DNA of 64,000 nt from Bacteroidota bacterium (GCA_023251835.1 JAHEXZ010000023.1:1-64000); one strand, 5' to 3'. Counted from the first letter of the stretch, positions 18,336 through 26,493 are shown. A program made the numbers and translations. Notes: generated by a model from the sequence alone, not told the origin.

Positions 18336-19052
18336 TCAAATAATATCGAAAATGTTTTTGATTCCAATAGTTCTTTCCGTGGTAAATCCTTCTGCAAATT
18401 CAAATCCTGCATCACGGCCAAATACTCTCATTTTACCTTCAACAAAATCAAGAAAATTTTTTGTTGAAATAGGGGATTCGGGCTCTTTTGAATTCGGGTC
18501 ATAAAATTGCGATTTAAATGCCCGTATAGCTTCCATCTTTTTCTCAAAATAATCGGTGACATCTACTACAAAATCGGGTTTTAACATCTTGTCCTGTATA
18601 TAATGGTAAACAGCTTTAGGACGCCATTGTTTTTGTTGAATGCCATTGTGGTGAGTTTCAATACGAACAAGGCCACTATAAAAACAAGCTTCAGAAACTA
18701 AAGCTGCAGAGCGTCCATGGTCAGGATGGCGGTCAGAAGGAGCATTACATAATACTATTTCGGGTTGGTATGCTCTTATTTTTTTAATGATTTCTAATTG
18801 ATGAGCAGCATCATTCTTAAAAAATCCATCTGCCATCTTCAGGTTATCACGTATACTGACACCCAATGTTTTGGCAGCATTAGTGGCTTCCTGTAAACGT
18901 AATTCCGCACTGCCACGTGTTCCTAATTCTCCACAAGTTAAATCCAGAATGCCACATTTTTTTCCTAAAGCAATATGCTTCAATAAAGTACCGGCACAGG
19001 AAAGCTCAACATCATCAGGGTGCACACCTATGGCAAGTATATCTAATTTCAT
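18336..19052 (-). CDS. bshB1: BshB1, bacillithiol biosynthesis N-acetylglucosaminyl-malate deacetylase
   Basis: The 238-residue product is a PIG-L/LmbE deacetylase of the BshB1 type. It has GVHPDDVELSCAG (zinc ligands His11, Asp14), CGELGTRGSAELR and the second histidine motif DRHPDHGRSA. BshB1 removes the acetyl group from GlcNAc-malate, giving GlcN-malate, to which BshC adds cysteine to form bacillithiol. Bacillithiol synthesis is known in many Bacteroidota. bshA and bshC are not in the window. It is divergent from ccmB. A TACATTTG promoter -7 box on its strand lies at 19127-19134, about 75 bp upstream. Confidence 0.93.
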   Translation of the reverse strand: MKLDILAIGVHPDDVELSCAGTLLKHIALGKKCGILDLTCGELGTRGSAELRLQEATNAAKTLGVSIRDNLKMADGFFKNDAAHQLEIIKKIRAYQPEIVLCNAPSDRHPDHGRSAALVSEACFYSGLVRIETHHNGIQQKQWRPKAVYHYIQDKMLKPDFVVDVTDYFEKKMEAIRAFKSQFYDPNSKEPESPISTKNFLDFVEGKMRVFGRDAGFEFAEGFTTERTIGIKNIFDII

Positions 19053-19126
19053 CTGCGAATTACGAATTTTAACGAATAACTAAATGTAAAAAACTTTACT
19101 TTCATGTCAGATTCTAAAATTACGGG

Positions 19127-19134
19127 CAAATGTA
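19127..19134 (-). promoter_or_regulatory. Candidate -7 box for bshB1
   Basis: On the minus strand this reads TACATTTG, a match to the Bacteroidota consensus TAnnTTTG. A TTTTG (19163-19167 on the complement) lies 28 bp upstream, farther than the usual 17-23 bp, so only the -7 match is good. Confidence 0.4.
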
Positions 19135-19206
19135 CAAAAAAGTATAGCCTGTAAATACGTGTCAAAATTTAAAGTCAGGGATCGGCAGTTGTATCAAATA
19201 GAGCTT

Positions 19207-19214
19207 TACCTTTG
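19207..19214 (+). promoter_or_regulatory. Candidate -7 box for the ccm operon, very close to the start codon
   Basis: TACCTTTG matches TAnnTTTG exactly. A TTG lies at 19189-19191, 15 bp upstream, which is short of the usual spacing. With initiation about 7 nt downstream, the leader before ATG 19227 would be only about 5-7 nt, with no room for a ribosome binding site. Confidence 0.5.
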
Positions 19215-19226
19215 CAAATCCAAAAT

Positions 19227-19883
19227 ATGTTATTTCAACAAATAAAATATCTTATTGTAAAGGAGATTAAGCTCGAATTGCGTAATAAATATGCATTAGG
19301 AGGTATCCTGATTTATGTTGTTTCTACAGTATTTGTAAGTTACCTTTCCTTCAAACAGATTATAAATCCTGCCACCTGGAATGCTTTGTTCTGGATAATC
19401 CTGTTATTTGCATCTATAAATGCGGTTGCTAAAAGCTTTATCAATGAATCTGGCGGAAAAATGCTTTATCTATACACGCTGACAGGCCCTCAGGCAGTTA
19501 TTCTTGCAAAAATTATTTATAATTCTTTATTGCTTATTGTATTATCTGGTTTGTGTTTATGTGCCTACACTTTGTTTATTGGTAATCTTATCGGGGATTT
19601 GCCCTTATTTTTGATTGTGCTTTTAATGGGAAGCATGGGCTTTTCTTCATTGTTAACAATGGTGTCGGCAATTGCTTCTAAAACAAGTAATAACTTTACA
19701 TTGATGGCAATTCTGAGTCTGCCAATAATGTTACCATTGCTTATGGTGTTGATAAAGGTTTCTAAAAACGCAATTGATGGATTGGAGCTTTGGGACTGGA
19801 ATTCACTACTTATATTAGCATTTTTAAACGTGATAGTTATCAGTTTATCTTATCTATTATTTCGTTACCTTTGGAGGGATTAA
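19227..19883 (+). CDS. ccmB: CcmB, heme exporter membrane subunit
   Basis: I prefer ATG 19227 (MLFQQIKYLIVKEIKLELRNKYALGG). The frame also has a TTG at 19212, but that overlaps the promoter box. The 218-residue product has the typical CcmB start, in which a basic amphipathic segment (KEIKLELRNK) is followed by six hydrophobic spans. CcmB forms the membrane channel part of the CcmABCD complex used in System I cytochrome c maturation. The ATPase partner ccmA is not adjacent and is not in the window. It is the first gene of ccmBCDEF. The stop is followed within 12 bp by the left arm of the inverted repeat that surrounds the ccmC start. Confidence 0.9.
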   Translation: MLFQQIKYLIVKEIKLELRNKYALGGILIYVVSTVFVSYLSFKQIINPATWNALFWIILLFASINAVAKSFINESGGKMLYLYTLTGPQAVILAKIIYNSLLLIVLSGLCLCAYTLFIGNLIGDLPLFLIVLLMGSMGFSSLLTMVSAIASKTSNNFTLMAILSLPIMLPLLMVLIKVSKNAIDGLELWDWNSLLILAFLNVIVISLSYLLFRYLWRD

Positions 19884-19895
19884 AAAAAGGCTGCG

Positions 19896-20005
19896 CCTCC
19901 CGGCCTCCCCTTCAGGGAGGGGGAAGAATGAGTATATACAATGATTTTTAATAATAAAAATAAAACGGGTAGTGTGGACTCCTCCCTGAAGGGGAGGCCG
20001 GGAGG
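19896..20005. repeat. Perfect 25-bp inverted repeat straddling the ccmC start codon
   Basis: The arms 19896-19920 and 19981-20005 are exact reverse complements over 25 bp (CCTCCCGGCCTCCCCTTCAG at the left end). They are far more GC-rich than their surroundings. The 60-bp interval contains the start codon of ccmC at 19941, and the right arm is translated. The left arm ends in GGGAGGGGG just before an ATG at 19928 that opens a 7-codon frame ending at 19951. This looks like a mobile palindromic element inserted at the ccmB-ccmC junction. Confidence 0.9.
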
Positions 20006-20666
20006 GGCAATTTGGTGGAAGCTCATTGCTGTTGTATTTGTTCTTTATACAGTTATTGCTGGTTTTTTAGTTTCGGTTCCTGCTCAACCTATACTTCACG
20101 AAAGCATCCGTAATCTTTATTTTCATGTGCCGATGTGGTTTTCCATGATGGTTATTCTTTTTATATCTCTGTGGCACAGCATTAAATACCTGAGTAAATC
20201 AACTATAGAAAGTGATATTATTGCAACACAGGCAGCGCATACAGGGATGCTGTTAGGGGCTTTGGGGTTGGCAACAGGTTCTTTCTGGGCACGCTATACC
20301 TGGGGAGCATGGTGGGTAGCTGACACCAAGCTGAATGGAGCTGCAATAACTATGTTGATTTACTTAGCCTATTTTATTTTACGAGGTTCAATTGACGAAG
20401 AGCAGAAACGCGCCCGTATTGCGGCTGTTTATAATATATTCGCATACGTTATGTTAATTGTATTTTTAATGATTTTACCTCGTATGAGTGATTCACTACA
20501 TCCTGGTAATGGTGGGAACCCCGGTTTTAATAAATATGATTTGGATAAAAATATGCGTTTGGTATTTTATCCTGCTGTGATTGGCTGGATATTACTGTCT
20601 GTTTGGATACTTACACTTAGAATCCGGTTACAAAAATTAAAAAGAAAATTAATGTTCAATGAATAA
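19941..20666 (+). CDS. ccmC: CcmC, heme-handling membrane protein of cytochrome c maturation
   Basis: The 241-residue product has six hydrophobic spans and the tryptophan-rich WWD-type motif TWGAWWVADTKLNG (about 120-133). Conserved His residues are in RNLYFHVPMW and the later LHPG segment. CcmC presents heme to CcmE in the periplasm. The N-terminus is odd. Residues 14-22 (SSLKGRPGG) are encoded by the right arm of a 25-bp inverted repeat, and the conserved family sequence begins only at about residue 25 (WWKLIAVVF). No in-frame ATG lies between 19941 and that point. A GTG at 19974 is the only other nearby candidate. Relatives usually start just a few residues before WWK, so the original start was probably replaced by the insertion. 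It overlaps ccmD by 8 bp. Confidence 0.9.
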   Translation: MIFNNKNKTGSVDSSLKGRPGGAIWWKLIAVVFVLYTVIAGFLVSVPAQPILHESIRNLYFHVPMWFSMMVILFISLWHSIKYLSKSTIESDIIATQAAHTGMLLGALGLATGSFWARYTWGAWWVADTKLNGAAITMLIYLAYFILRGSIDEEQKRARIAAVYNIFAYVMLIVFLMILPRMSDSLHPGNGGNPGFNKYDLDKNMRLVFYPAVIGWILLSVWILTLRIRLQKLKRKLMFNE

Positions 20667-20892
20667 GTTGTATAAAAAAACGGTATTGATGTTAAGCATG
20701 CTGGTCGTATCGGTAATTGCGTTTGCCCAAGATAAATGCCAAAGAACTGAAATGGCTGATGGGCTCTATCAATCCGGTAAAATATATGTTGTTGTTACAG
20801 TTCTTTCTATCATATTTGTTGGAATAGCCGGTTATCTGGTTACGCTCGACAGGAAAATAGGAAAGTTGGAAAAAGAAATTAAAAACAAATAG
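20659..20892 (+). CDS. CcmD-like small membrane protein
   Basis: This 77-residue protein overlaps the ccmC stop by 8 bp. It has an N-terminal hydrophobic segment that looks like a cleaved signal (MLSMLVVSVIAFAQ), then a second hydrophobic span (VYVVVTVLSIIFVGIAGYLV region) and a charged tail (LDRKIGKLEKEIKNK). Bacteroidota ccm operons carry such a protein in the ccmD position; CcmD helps release holo-CcmE from the CcmABC complex. Position and topology support the call. Sequence similarity to Proteobacterial CcmD is low, so I leave the symbol blank. Confidence 0.8.
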   Translation: MNKLYKKTVLMLSMLVVSVIAFAQDKCQRTEMADGLYQSGKIYVVVTVLSIIFVGIAGYLVTLDRKIGKLEKEIKNK

Positions 20893-20919
20893 TCGAAGTA
20901 TAGTTATGTTTAAAAAATT

Positions 20920-21318
20920 ATGAAAAAAGTACATATTATAGGAATAATCATTATTGCTGTTGCAATTGGTGCAATTCTCACTACATTGAATAATACGAGC
21001 ACGTATGCAAATTTTTCTGAGGCTGCACAATCTCCCGGAAGTGAATATCATGTGGTTGGCAAATATAATAAAGATAAGGAAAGTATATATGATCCTCAGG
21101 TAAATGCTAATCTTTTTACATTTTATATGATTGACAACCAGGGAACGGAAAAGAAGGTAATCCTGAATAAAAACAAGCCTCAGGACTTTGAGCGTTCTGA
21201 ACAAATAGTGTTAATTGGTAAAATGCAGGGCGAAGAATTTATTGCCTCCGATATTTTAATGAAATGCCCGTCTAAATACAATGATGGCAAACCTCAGGAA
21301 ACTGCTGATAATAAATAG
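20920..21318 (+). CDS. ccmE: CcmE, periplasmic heme chaperone, CxxxY variant
   Basis: The 132-residue product has one N-terminal membrane anchor (HIIGIIIIAVAIGAILTTL) and an OB-fold domain typical of CcmE (YHVVGKY ... FTFYMIDNQG ... QIVLIGKM). At the position where classical CcmE has the heme-binding histidine (HxxxY) it has Cys116-Pro-Ser-Lys-Tyr120, that is CxxxY. A CxxxY form of CcmE is known from archaeal and deltaproteobacterial systems that also lack CcmH. The tail after it is short and charged. It lies between ccmD and ccmF, all co-directional. Confidence 0.92.
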   Translation: MKKVHIIGIIIIAVAIGAILTTLNNTSTYANFSEAAQSPGSEYHVVGKYNKDKESIYDPQVNANLFTFYMIDNQGTEKKVILNKNKPQDFERSEQIVLIGKMQGEEFIASDILMKCPSKYNDGKPQETADNK

Positions 21319-21421
21319 AGAGTTGTAGAGTTGGAAACGTAGGGTTTTTTTGGGGAAGCCTTCAATTACTACTCTTAAATCCTTCACCAAATCATCAATT
21401 CACTAAATCTAAAATTAAATA

Positions 21422-23851
21422 ATGGAATACATAGGTGAGCATTTATGGATAGGTAAGATTGGTAATGTATTCGTTATTCTTTCATTTGCTTTCGCTTTAT
21501 TAGCAAGTATCAGTTATTTTTTTGCCTCTAAAGATAATGATGAAACTCCTGCCTGGAAACGTTTGGCACGCATCGCCTTTCGTATCCATAGTATATCCGT
21601 TATAGGGATTGTTGTCACCTTATTTATCATGCTCTATAACCATTATTTTGAGTTTGAGTATGTATGGCACCACAGTAATAAAGAAATGCCGCTTCGGTAT
21701 ATACTATCCTGTTTTTGGGAAGGGCAGGAGGGGAGCTTTCTTCTATGGACTTTCTGGCATGTGACTCTGGGTCTTATTTTACAACAAACCTCCAGAACAT
21801 TTGAAGCACCTGTAATGGCTACTATCTCATTGGTTCAGGTGTTTTTAGCATCTATGCTATCAGGCGTTTTTATTTTGGGTCATCGTATAGGCAGTAATCC
21901 TTTTACTGTTTTACTTCGTGAACACCCTGATTTTTCTAATATCCCACTCTTTAGTAATCCAAATTATCTTGAAAAACTGGATGGACGTGGATTAAACCCC
22001 CTATTACAAAACTATTGGATGACCATTCATCCTCCTGTATTATTTCTTGGTTTTGCATTAACTGTTATTCCTTTTGCTTATGCTATTGCCGGTTTGTGGA
22101 AAAAACAATATACCGAATGGATAAAACCTGCATTACCCTGGGCTTTCTTTGGTGTGATGATTCTTGGAACCGGTGTTCTGATGGGTGGTGCATGGGCTTA
22201 CGAAGCACTGAGCTTTGGTGGTTTTTGGGCCTGGGATCCTGTTGAAAATGCTTCTCTTGTTCCCTGGCTTACTTTGGTAGGGGTGGCACATGTAATGCTT
22301 ATTAACCGTAATAGCAACCAGTCCTTATTTATTACATTTTTCTTAACTATTATCACCTTTATACTTATTCTGTACTCCACTTTTCTTACACGAAGTGGTA
22401 TTTTGGGGGAATCTTCAGTGCATGCATTTACTGATTTGGGGATGTCAGGCCAATTGTTGATATACTTATTGTTTTTTCTGCTATTAGGAATAATATTATT
22501 GATAATAAACCGGAAGCATTTTCCTAAACAAAAAGAAGAAGCCATATGGTCGCGTGAGTTCTGGATATTTGTTGGCGCTGTTGTATTACTTATCTCTTCT
22601 TTTCAGATTATTTTTTATACCTCCATGCCGGTATGGAATAAACTGTTTCATTTGAATAAAGCACCGGCAAAAGATGTAGTAAATTTTTATAATTCCTGGC
22701 AATTGCCTTTCGCATTTATTATATTGCTGTTAATAGCTGTAAGCCAGTTTTTTAAGTATAAACAAACAGATGTAAAGATTTTTTACAAAAAAATTGCTGC
22801 TTCTTTTTTTATTTCCCTGGCACTTACTTTATTTATTGCCTTTGCCCTGAATTTTAGTAAACCATTGTATTCTTTATTGCTTTTCTCTGCTGTTTTTGCT
22901 GTTACCGCCAATGCTGATTATACAATACGTGTATTAAAAGGAAAAGTAAAAAAAGCAGGAGCATCCATTGCTCATATAGGCTTTGCTTTCATATTGTTGG
23001 GTGCCTTGATTTCTACTTCTAAAAAAGATGTGATTTCCCAAAATACTTCCGGTAAAAGTATCGAAAGTCTGGGAGGACAGATGTCCAACAACGACAATAT
23101 TTTATTGACTCAGGGTGATACATTGCCAATGGGCAGGTATTATGTAACATATAGTGGTAAACGCTTTGAAGGTATCAATGTAAATTTTGATGTTGATTAT
23201 TTCATAAGAAACAATGATGGCACTTTTAAAAAGGAATTTTCCTTAGCCCCTTTGGTCCAGACAAATCCACGTATGGGAAATGTTGCAGAACCGGATACGC
23301 GCCATTTCCTGACTTTTGATGTGTATACCCACGTTACTTATGCTGATTTGGAGAGTTTGAAAGAGAAAGCAAATGAAACCACAGATGAATATGCACCGGC
23401 AAAAAACTATACAATGAAAAAGGGGGATACCATTTTTTCCTCAAATGCCATCATTATTTTAGATTCCCTTACTACTGCCATTGATAAAGAAAAATATGCA
23501 ATAGGCAAAGAAGATATTGCAGCAATAGCTAACTTCAGTGTGTTGGATATTACTAAAAAATATCAGGCTAAACCTGTATATGTTATCCATGAAAACAGAA
23601 TACAGCCGATAGCTTCAAAAATAGATGAGTTGGGTTTACAGTTTTTGTTTTGGAAAATAAACCCTGCCAATGCTACTATCGAAATTTCATTACAGGAGAA
23701 AAAAGAGAATATCCGCGATTTTATTGTGATGCAAGCTATGATATTCCCTTACATAAATATTCTATGGATAGGATGTATTGTAATGATTATAGGCACCATG
23801 CTTGCTATTTGGGAACGAATTAAAAGAAGCAAAAGAGAATTGTTCCAATAG
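21422..23851 (+). CDS. ccmF: CcmF, cytochrome c heme lyase subunit
   Basis: The 809-residue product is a large multi-span membrane protein of the CcsA/CcmF superfamily. It has the WWD-type motif SFGGFWAWDPVENASLVPW (about 261-279), conserved histidines in WMTIHPP and WHHSN, and a long periplasmic insert in the C-terminal half before the last span. CcmF transfers heme from CcmE to apocytochrome c. It is longer than the E. coli protein (about 650), mainly because of the periplasmic insert around residues 540-760. It follows ccmE after 103 bp and converges with yihY, leaving only 11 bp between the two stops. Confidence 0.93.
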   Translation: MEYIGEHLWIGKIGNVFVILSFAFALLASISYFFASKDNDETPAWKRLARIAFRIHSISVIGIVVTLFIMLYNHYFEFEYVWHHSNKEMPLRYILSCFWEGQEGSFLLWTFWHVTLGLILQQTSRTFEAPVMATISLVQVFLASMLSGVFILGHRIGSNPFTVLLREHPDFSNIPLFSNPNYLEKLDGRGLNPLLQNYWMTIHPPVLFLGFALTVIPFAYAIAGLWKKQYTEWIKPALPWAFFGVMILGTGVLMGGAWAYEALSFGGFWAWDPVENASLVPWLTLVGVAHVMLINRNSNQSLFITFFLTIITFILILYSTFLTRSGILGESSVHAFTDLGMSGQLLIYLLFFLLLGIILLIINRKHFPKQKEEAIWSREFWIFVGAVVLLISSFQIIFYTSMPVWNKLFHLNKAPAKDVVNFYNSWQLPFAFIILLLIAVSQFFKYKQTDVKIFYKKIAASFFISLALTLFIAFALNFSKPLYSLLLFSAVFAVTANADYTIRVLKGKVKKAGASIAHIGFAFILLGALISTSKKDVISQNTSGKSIESLGGQMSNNDNILLTQGDTLPMGRYYVTYSGKRFEGINVNFDVDYFIRNNDGTFKKEFSLAPLVQTNPRMGNVAEPDTRHFLTFDVYTHVTYADLESLKEKANETTDEYAPAKNYTMKKGDTIFSSNAIIILDSLTTAIDKEKYAIGKEDIAAIANFSVLDITKKYQAKPVYVIHENRIQPIASKIDELGLQFLFWKINPANATIEISLQEKKENIRDFIVMQAMIFPYINILWIGCIVMIIGTMLAIWERIKRSKRELFQ

Positions 23852-23862
23852 CTTTTGAAAAC

Positions 23863-24822
23863 TTATTTACCTGTTAAGATATGGATACGCTGTCTGGTAA
23901 TGTTTGCTTTTCCATATTTTCTCTTAGCACTCAGAATACTTGCATTTAAGTCAAACCCTAACAACAAAATCAGGGAATTAATAAATATCCATAGCATAAT
24001 CACAATTAATGTTCCTATAGAACCATAGAGTTTATTATAATTTCCAAAATTATTTACATAGTAGGCAAACAGAACAGAAGTAATAATGGTCAGGAAAGTA
24101 GCTAATATGGAACCCGGAGAAAAAAAACGAAATCCTCTTTTACGTTTTGGCCCTAAATAATAATTAAAAGAAATAAAGCAAAAACATAAGGCTATCAGAA
24201 TAAACCATTTACCAAATAAAATCAGGTAATAAGCTACCATATCTTTTTCTATAAGATAATGTAACCCTAATTCACTGAATACAATTAAAGCAATGGCTGT
24301 TGATACCATTATGGTGGTAATAATAACCATAAATAAAGATATTAGCCGTTGTTTCAGCACAGAACGGGTTTCTATATCATGAAAGGTTTCATTAAAGGCA
24401 TTCATCATGGCATTAAAACCATTGGTTGAGAAATATAATGCCGAAACAAAACCAAAAGACAACAATCCACTGCGTTCATTTTTGATAATATCTGCAATAG
24501 TTTCTTCTGTTGCTTCAAAAGCCGATTCTGGAAGTAATGTCTGTAATAAATTAAAAAGTGAATCCTGAAAATTTTCAATAGGGATATAGGGGATAAGCGT
24601 AAATAAAAAAATAATGGAAGGAAATAATGCGAGGAAAAAACTGAAAGCCAATGACTGTGCTCTCGTAATTAAAGCTCCCTCCTGAATGCCTTGAATAAAA
24701 AATTTGCTAACAACATAAAGTGGCATACCTTCAAAGCCTGGTAAAACAATCTTTCTGCTGGCTTTAATGATTCTGTAAACCGGTTTAAACCGTATTAAAC
24801 GTCTGATTGCTTTTTGTTGCAT
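23863..24822 (-). CDS. YihY/BrkB-family inner membrane protein
   Basis: The 319-residue product matches the YihY (UPF0761, formerly ribonuclease BN) family, with six hydrophobic spans. It has the characteristic AQSLAFSFFLALFPSIIFLFTLIP start to the core, the FSTNGFNAMMNAFNETF segment and a C-terminal MLWIFINSLILLLGFDLNA. The function is unsettled; some members are called BrkB and linked to serum resistance, and RNase activity was a misassignment. It starts 9 bp after the nadC stop on the same strand, so DUF4783-nadC-yihY probably form one transcript. Confidence 0.88.
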   Translation of the reverse strand: MQQKAIRRLIRFKPVYRIIKASRKIVLPGFEGMPLYVVSKFFIQGIQEGALITRAQSLAFSFFLALFPSIIFLFTLIPYIPIENFQDSLFNLLQTLLPESAFEATEETIADIIKNERSGLLSFGFVSALYFSTNGFNAMMNAFNETFHDIETRSVLKQRLISLFMVIITTIMVSTAIALIVFSELGLHYLIEKDMVAYYLILFGKWFILIALCFCFISFNYYLGPKRKRGFRFFSPGSILATFLTIITSVLFAYYVNNFGNYNKLYGSIGTLIVIMLWIFINSLILLLGFDLNASILSAKRKYGKANITRQRIHILTGK

Positions 24823-24831
24823 TTTAGAGTT

Positions 24832-25704
24832 TTATACTATTGCTTTCAGACTCAAATCCAAACTTTTAATACTATGAGTGAGTGCTCCGATAGAAATAAA
24901 GCCAACCCCACATTTTGCATAATTTCGTATTGTTCTATAATTAATTCCTCCGGATGCTTCTGTTTCATATTTGCTGTCTATCAGCATCATCGCCTTTTTT
25001 AATTCATGAATAGTAAAATTATCTAACATAATGCGGTCTATATTTCCGGCAGTCAATATCTGGTTAACTTCGTTCAGGTTGCGAGCTTCTATCTCAATTT
25101 TTAATTTTTTATTTTTCTTTTTCAGGTAATCGTTTGCCGCCTTAATGGCTTGTGGAATACCTCCTGCATAATCAATATGATTATCCTTTATTAATATCAT
25201 ATCGTATAATCCTATTCTGTGATTTGCTCCCCCACCAATTAGTACAGCCCATTTTTCCAGGCCACGTACGGTTGGGGTTGTTTTTCGGGTGTCAATTACA
25301 CGGGCTTTGGTGCCTGCACATAATTGTATCATTTTATTAGTAGCCGTTGCAATGCCACTCATACGTTGCATACAATTTAAAACAAGACGTTCAGCGATAA
25401 GAATAGAGTGAGCTTTTCCTTCTACAGTAAACACAATATCTCCTTGTTTTACTATTGCTCCATCTTTGATAAAAACTTTCGTGTGAAGCGTTTTATCAAT
25501 ATGCTTAAAAATTTTTATAGCTAACTCCACTCCGGCTATTATTCCATCTTCTTTTACAAGCAGCTGAGCTTTTCCTTTGGCTGTTGAAGGAATACATGCG
25601 AGAGAAGTATGATCGCCATCTCCTGCATCTTCTGCTAAAGCCTGAGCAATAAATTCTTGTATATTAAACTTATAGAGGGTTTCGGGCAATAATTTTTTAC
25701 TCAT
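24832..25704 (-). CDS. nadC: NadC, nicotinate-nucleotide pyrophosphorylase (carboxylating)
   Basis: The 290-residue product is a complete quinolinate phosphoribosyltransferase. It has GDHTSLACIP, the RLVLNCMQRMSGIATAT helix, DTRKTTPTVRGLEKWAV with the phosphate-binding Arg/Lys residues, HRIGLYDMILIKDNHI and LDNFTIHEL. NadC converts quinolinate and PRPP to nicotinate mononucleotide, CO2 and pyrophosphate in de novo NAD synthesis. nadA and nadB are not in the window. Its start overlaps the end of the DUF4783 gene by 8 bp, so translation is probably coupled. Confidence 0.96.
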   Translation of the reverse strand: MSKKLLPETLYKFNIQEFIAQALAEDAGDGDHTSLACIPSTAKGKAQLLVKEDGIIAGVELAIKIFKHIDKTLHTKVFIKDGAIVKQGDIVFTVEGKAHSILIAERLVLNCMQRMSGIATATNKMIQLCAGTKARVIDTRKTTPTVRGLEKWAVLIGGGANHRIGLYDMILIKDNHIDYAGGIPQAIKAANDYLKKKNKKLKIEIEARNLNEVNQILTAGNIDRIMLDNFTIHELKKAMMLIDSKYETEASGGINYRTIRNYAKCGVGFISIGALTHSIKSLDLSLKAIV

Positions 25705-26089
25705 TTTCGGTTTCGATTCTAAATTGCTGGATGAGCGTTTCTGACCCCGTAGTTTTAATCAGAAAATAAACTCTGAATTTTCCGTTAGTGGTTTCGAGTG
25801 TTCCGATAACATATTGTGAGCCGTTTTTAGGTTCACTTTTGTGAGCAACAGTATATGACTTTACAGGATGCTTTGCAAAAAAGTCCTTAAGGATCATTTC
25901 TGCCTGGCGTTTGTTATATATATCTTCCTGTGCGATTACTTTTAAATCAATATTTTCAATAAAATACTTAGAAATGTTTCCCGGATTTCCGGAACGTATG
26001 GCAGCAGCAATCCCGTCAATAACATCAGGCATAAATGCAAGAGATGATATAGAAACAGCAAGTAACAGTATGATCGCTTTTGTTTTCAT
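25697..26089 (-). CDS. DUF4783 domain secreted protein
   Basis: The 130-residue product has a short signal peptide (MKTKAIILLLAVSISSLAF). Its single domain of about 105 residues (DGIAAAIRSGNPGNISKYF ... MILKDFFAKHPVKSYTVAHK ... YVIGTLETTNGKFRVYFLIK) fits DUF4783, a Bacteroidota NTF2-like family of unknown function. The predicted location is periplasmic. It overlaps nadC by 8 bp, and in my recollection this gene order recurs in the phylum. No catalytic residues are recognisable. Confidence 0.85.
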   Translation of the reverse strand: MKTKAIILLLAVSISSLAFMPDVIDGIAAAIRSGNPGNISKYFIENIDLKVIAQEDIYNKRQAEMILKDFFAKHPVKSYTVAHKSEPKNGSQYVIGTLETTNGKFRVYFLIKTTGSETLIQQFRIETENE

Positions 26090-26245
26090 TTTATTTTCAA
26101 ATTTATTTTAAAAAACTTTAACAAGAATTGCGCCAGAAATACAATCAGAAACAAGTAATTATTAAGTTATTGCCTATGTGGCAAAAATATAGTTTTTTTG
26201 TATAATTACGAAATGGCCATCCCTAATTAGTGTCTTGTCAAGCAT

Positions 26246-26293
26246 AAACCTGGCAGGTCTCTGAGCATACAGCTTGTCAGACCTGCCAGGTTT
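26246..26293. repeat. 15-bp perfect inverted repeat
   Basis: AAACCTGGCAGGTCT (26246-26260) is the exact reverse complement of 26279-26293, with an 18-nt loop. The arm itself contains a partial inner palindrome (CCTGGCAGG). I see no second copy in the window. Confidence 0.75.
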
Positions 26294-26344
26294 TACGTCA
26301 AAACAAGGTTGACTTAACATTAGTTTCGAAACCAACCAAAATGA

Positions 26345-26493
26345 ATATGGTTATTCCCTGTCTGCCTACAGGCACGCATCAGCGAACACCTGAAAATTGA
26401 CAACAAAGTAATAAAGACCATTGTCAATGAACTGTATTATCCCGAATCTCCTTTGCGAGTTTTGGGTAAAACTATAATGTTAATATTTTGTAT
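26345..26493 (+). pseudogene. Possible remnant of an N-6 DNA methylase / type IIG restriction enzyme gene
   Basis: An open stretch without a start reads ARISEHLKIDNKVIKTIVNE followed by LYYPESPLRVLGKTI (frame with CGC at 26375). I recall this block from type IIG and Eco57I-like methylases, where 'LYYPESPY.F.VL...ILG..YE.FLGK.I' follows a helical linker. Here the middle of that motif is missing and the frame closes soon after. It is about 50 codons only, with a stop just upstream at 26342. The resemblance is from memory and could be chance. Confidence 0.3.

Noticed and set aside
17678-18421. Longer start for the SanA-like gene overlapping bshB1
   Set aside because: The extension encodes reversed-sense-looking sequence overlapping the conserved end of BshB1, and the internal Met at 18319 starts a clean membrane anchor.
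20692-21204. 170-codon minus-strand frame opposite ccmD and ccmE
   Set aside because: It is antisense to recognised ccm genes, with composition typical of reversed AT-rich coding sequence.
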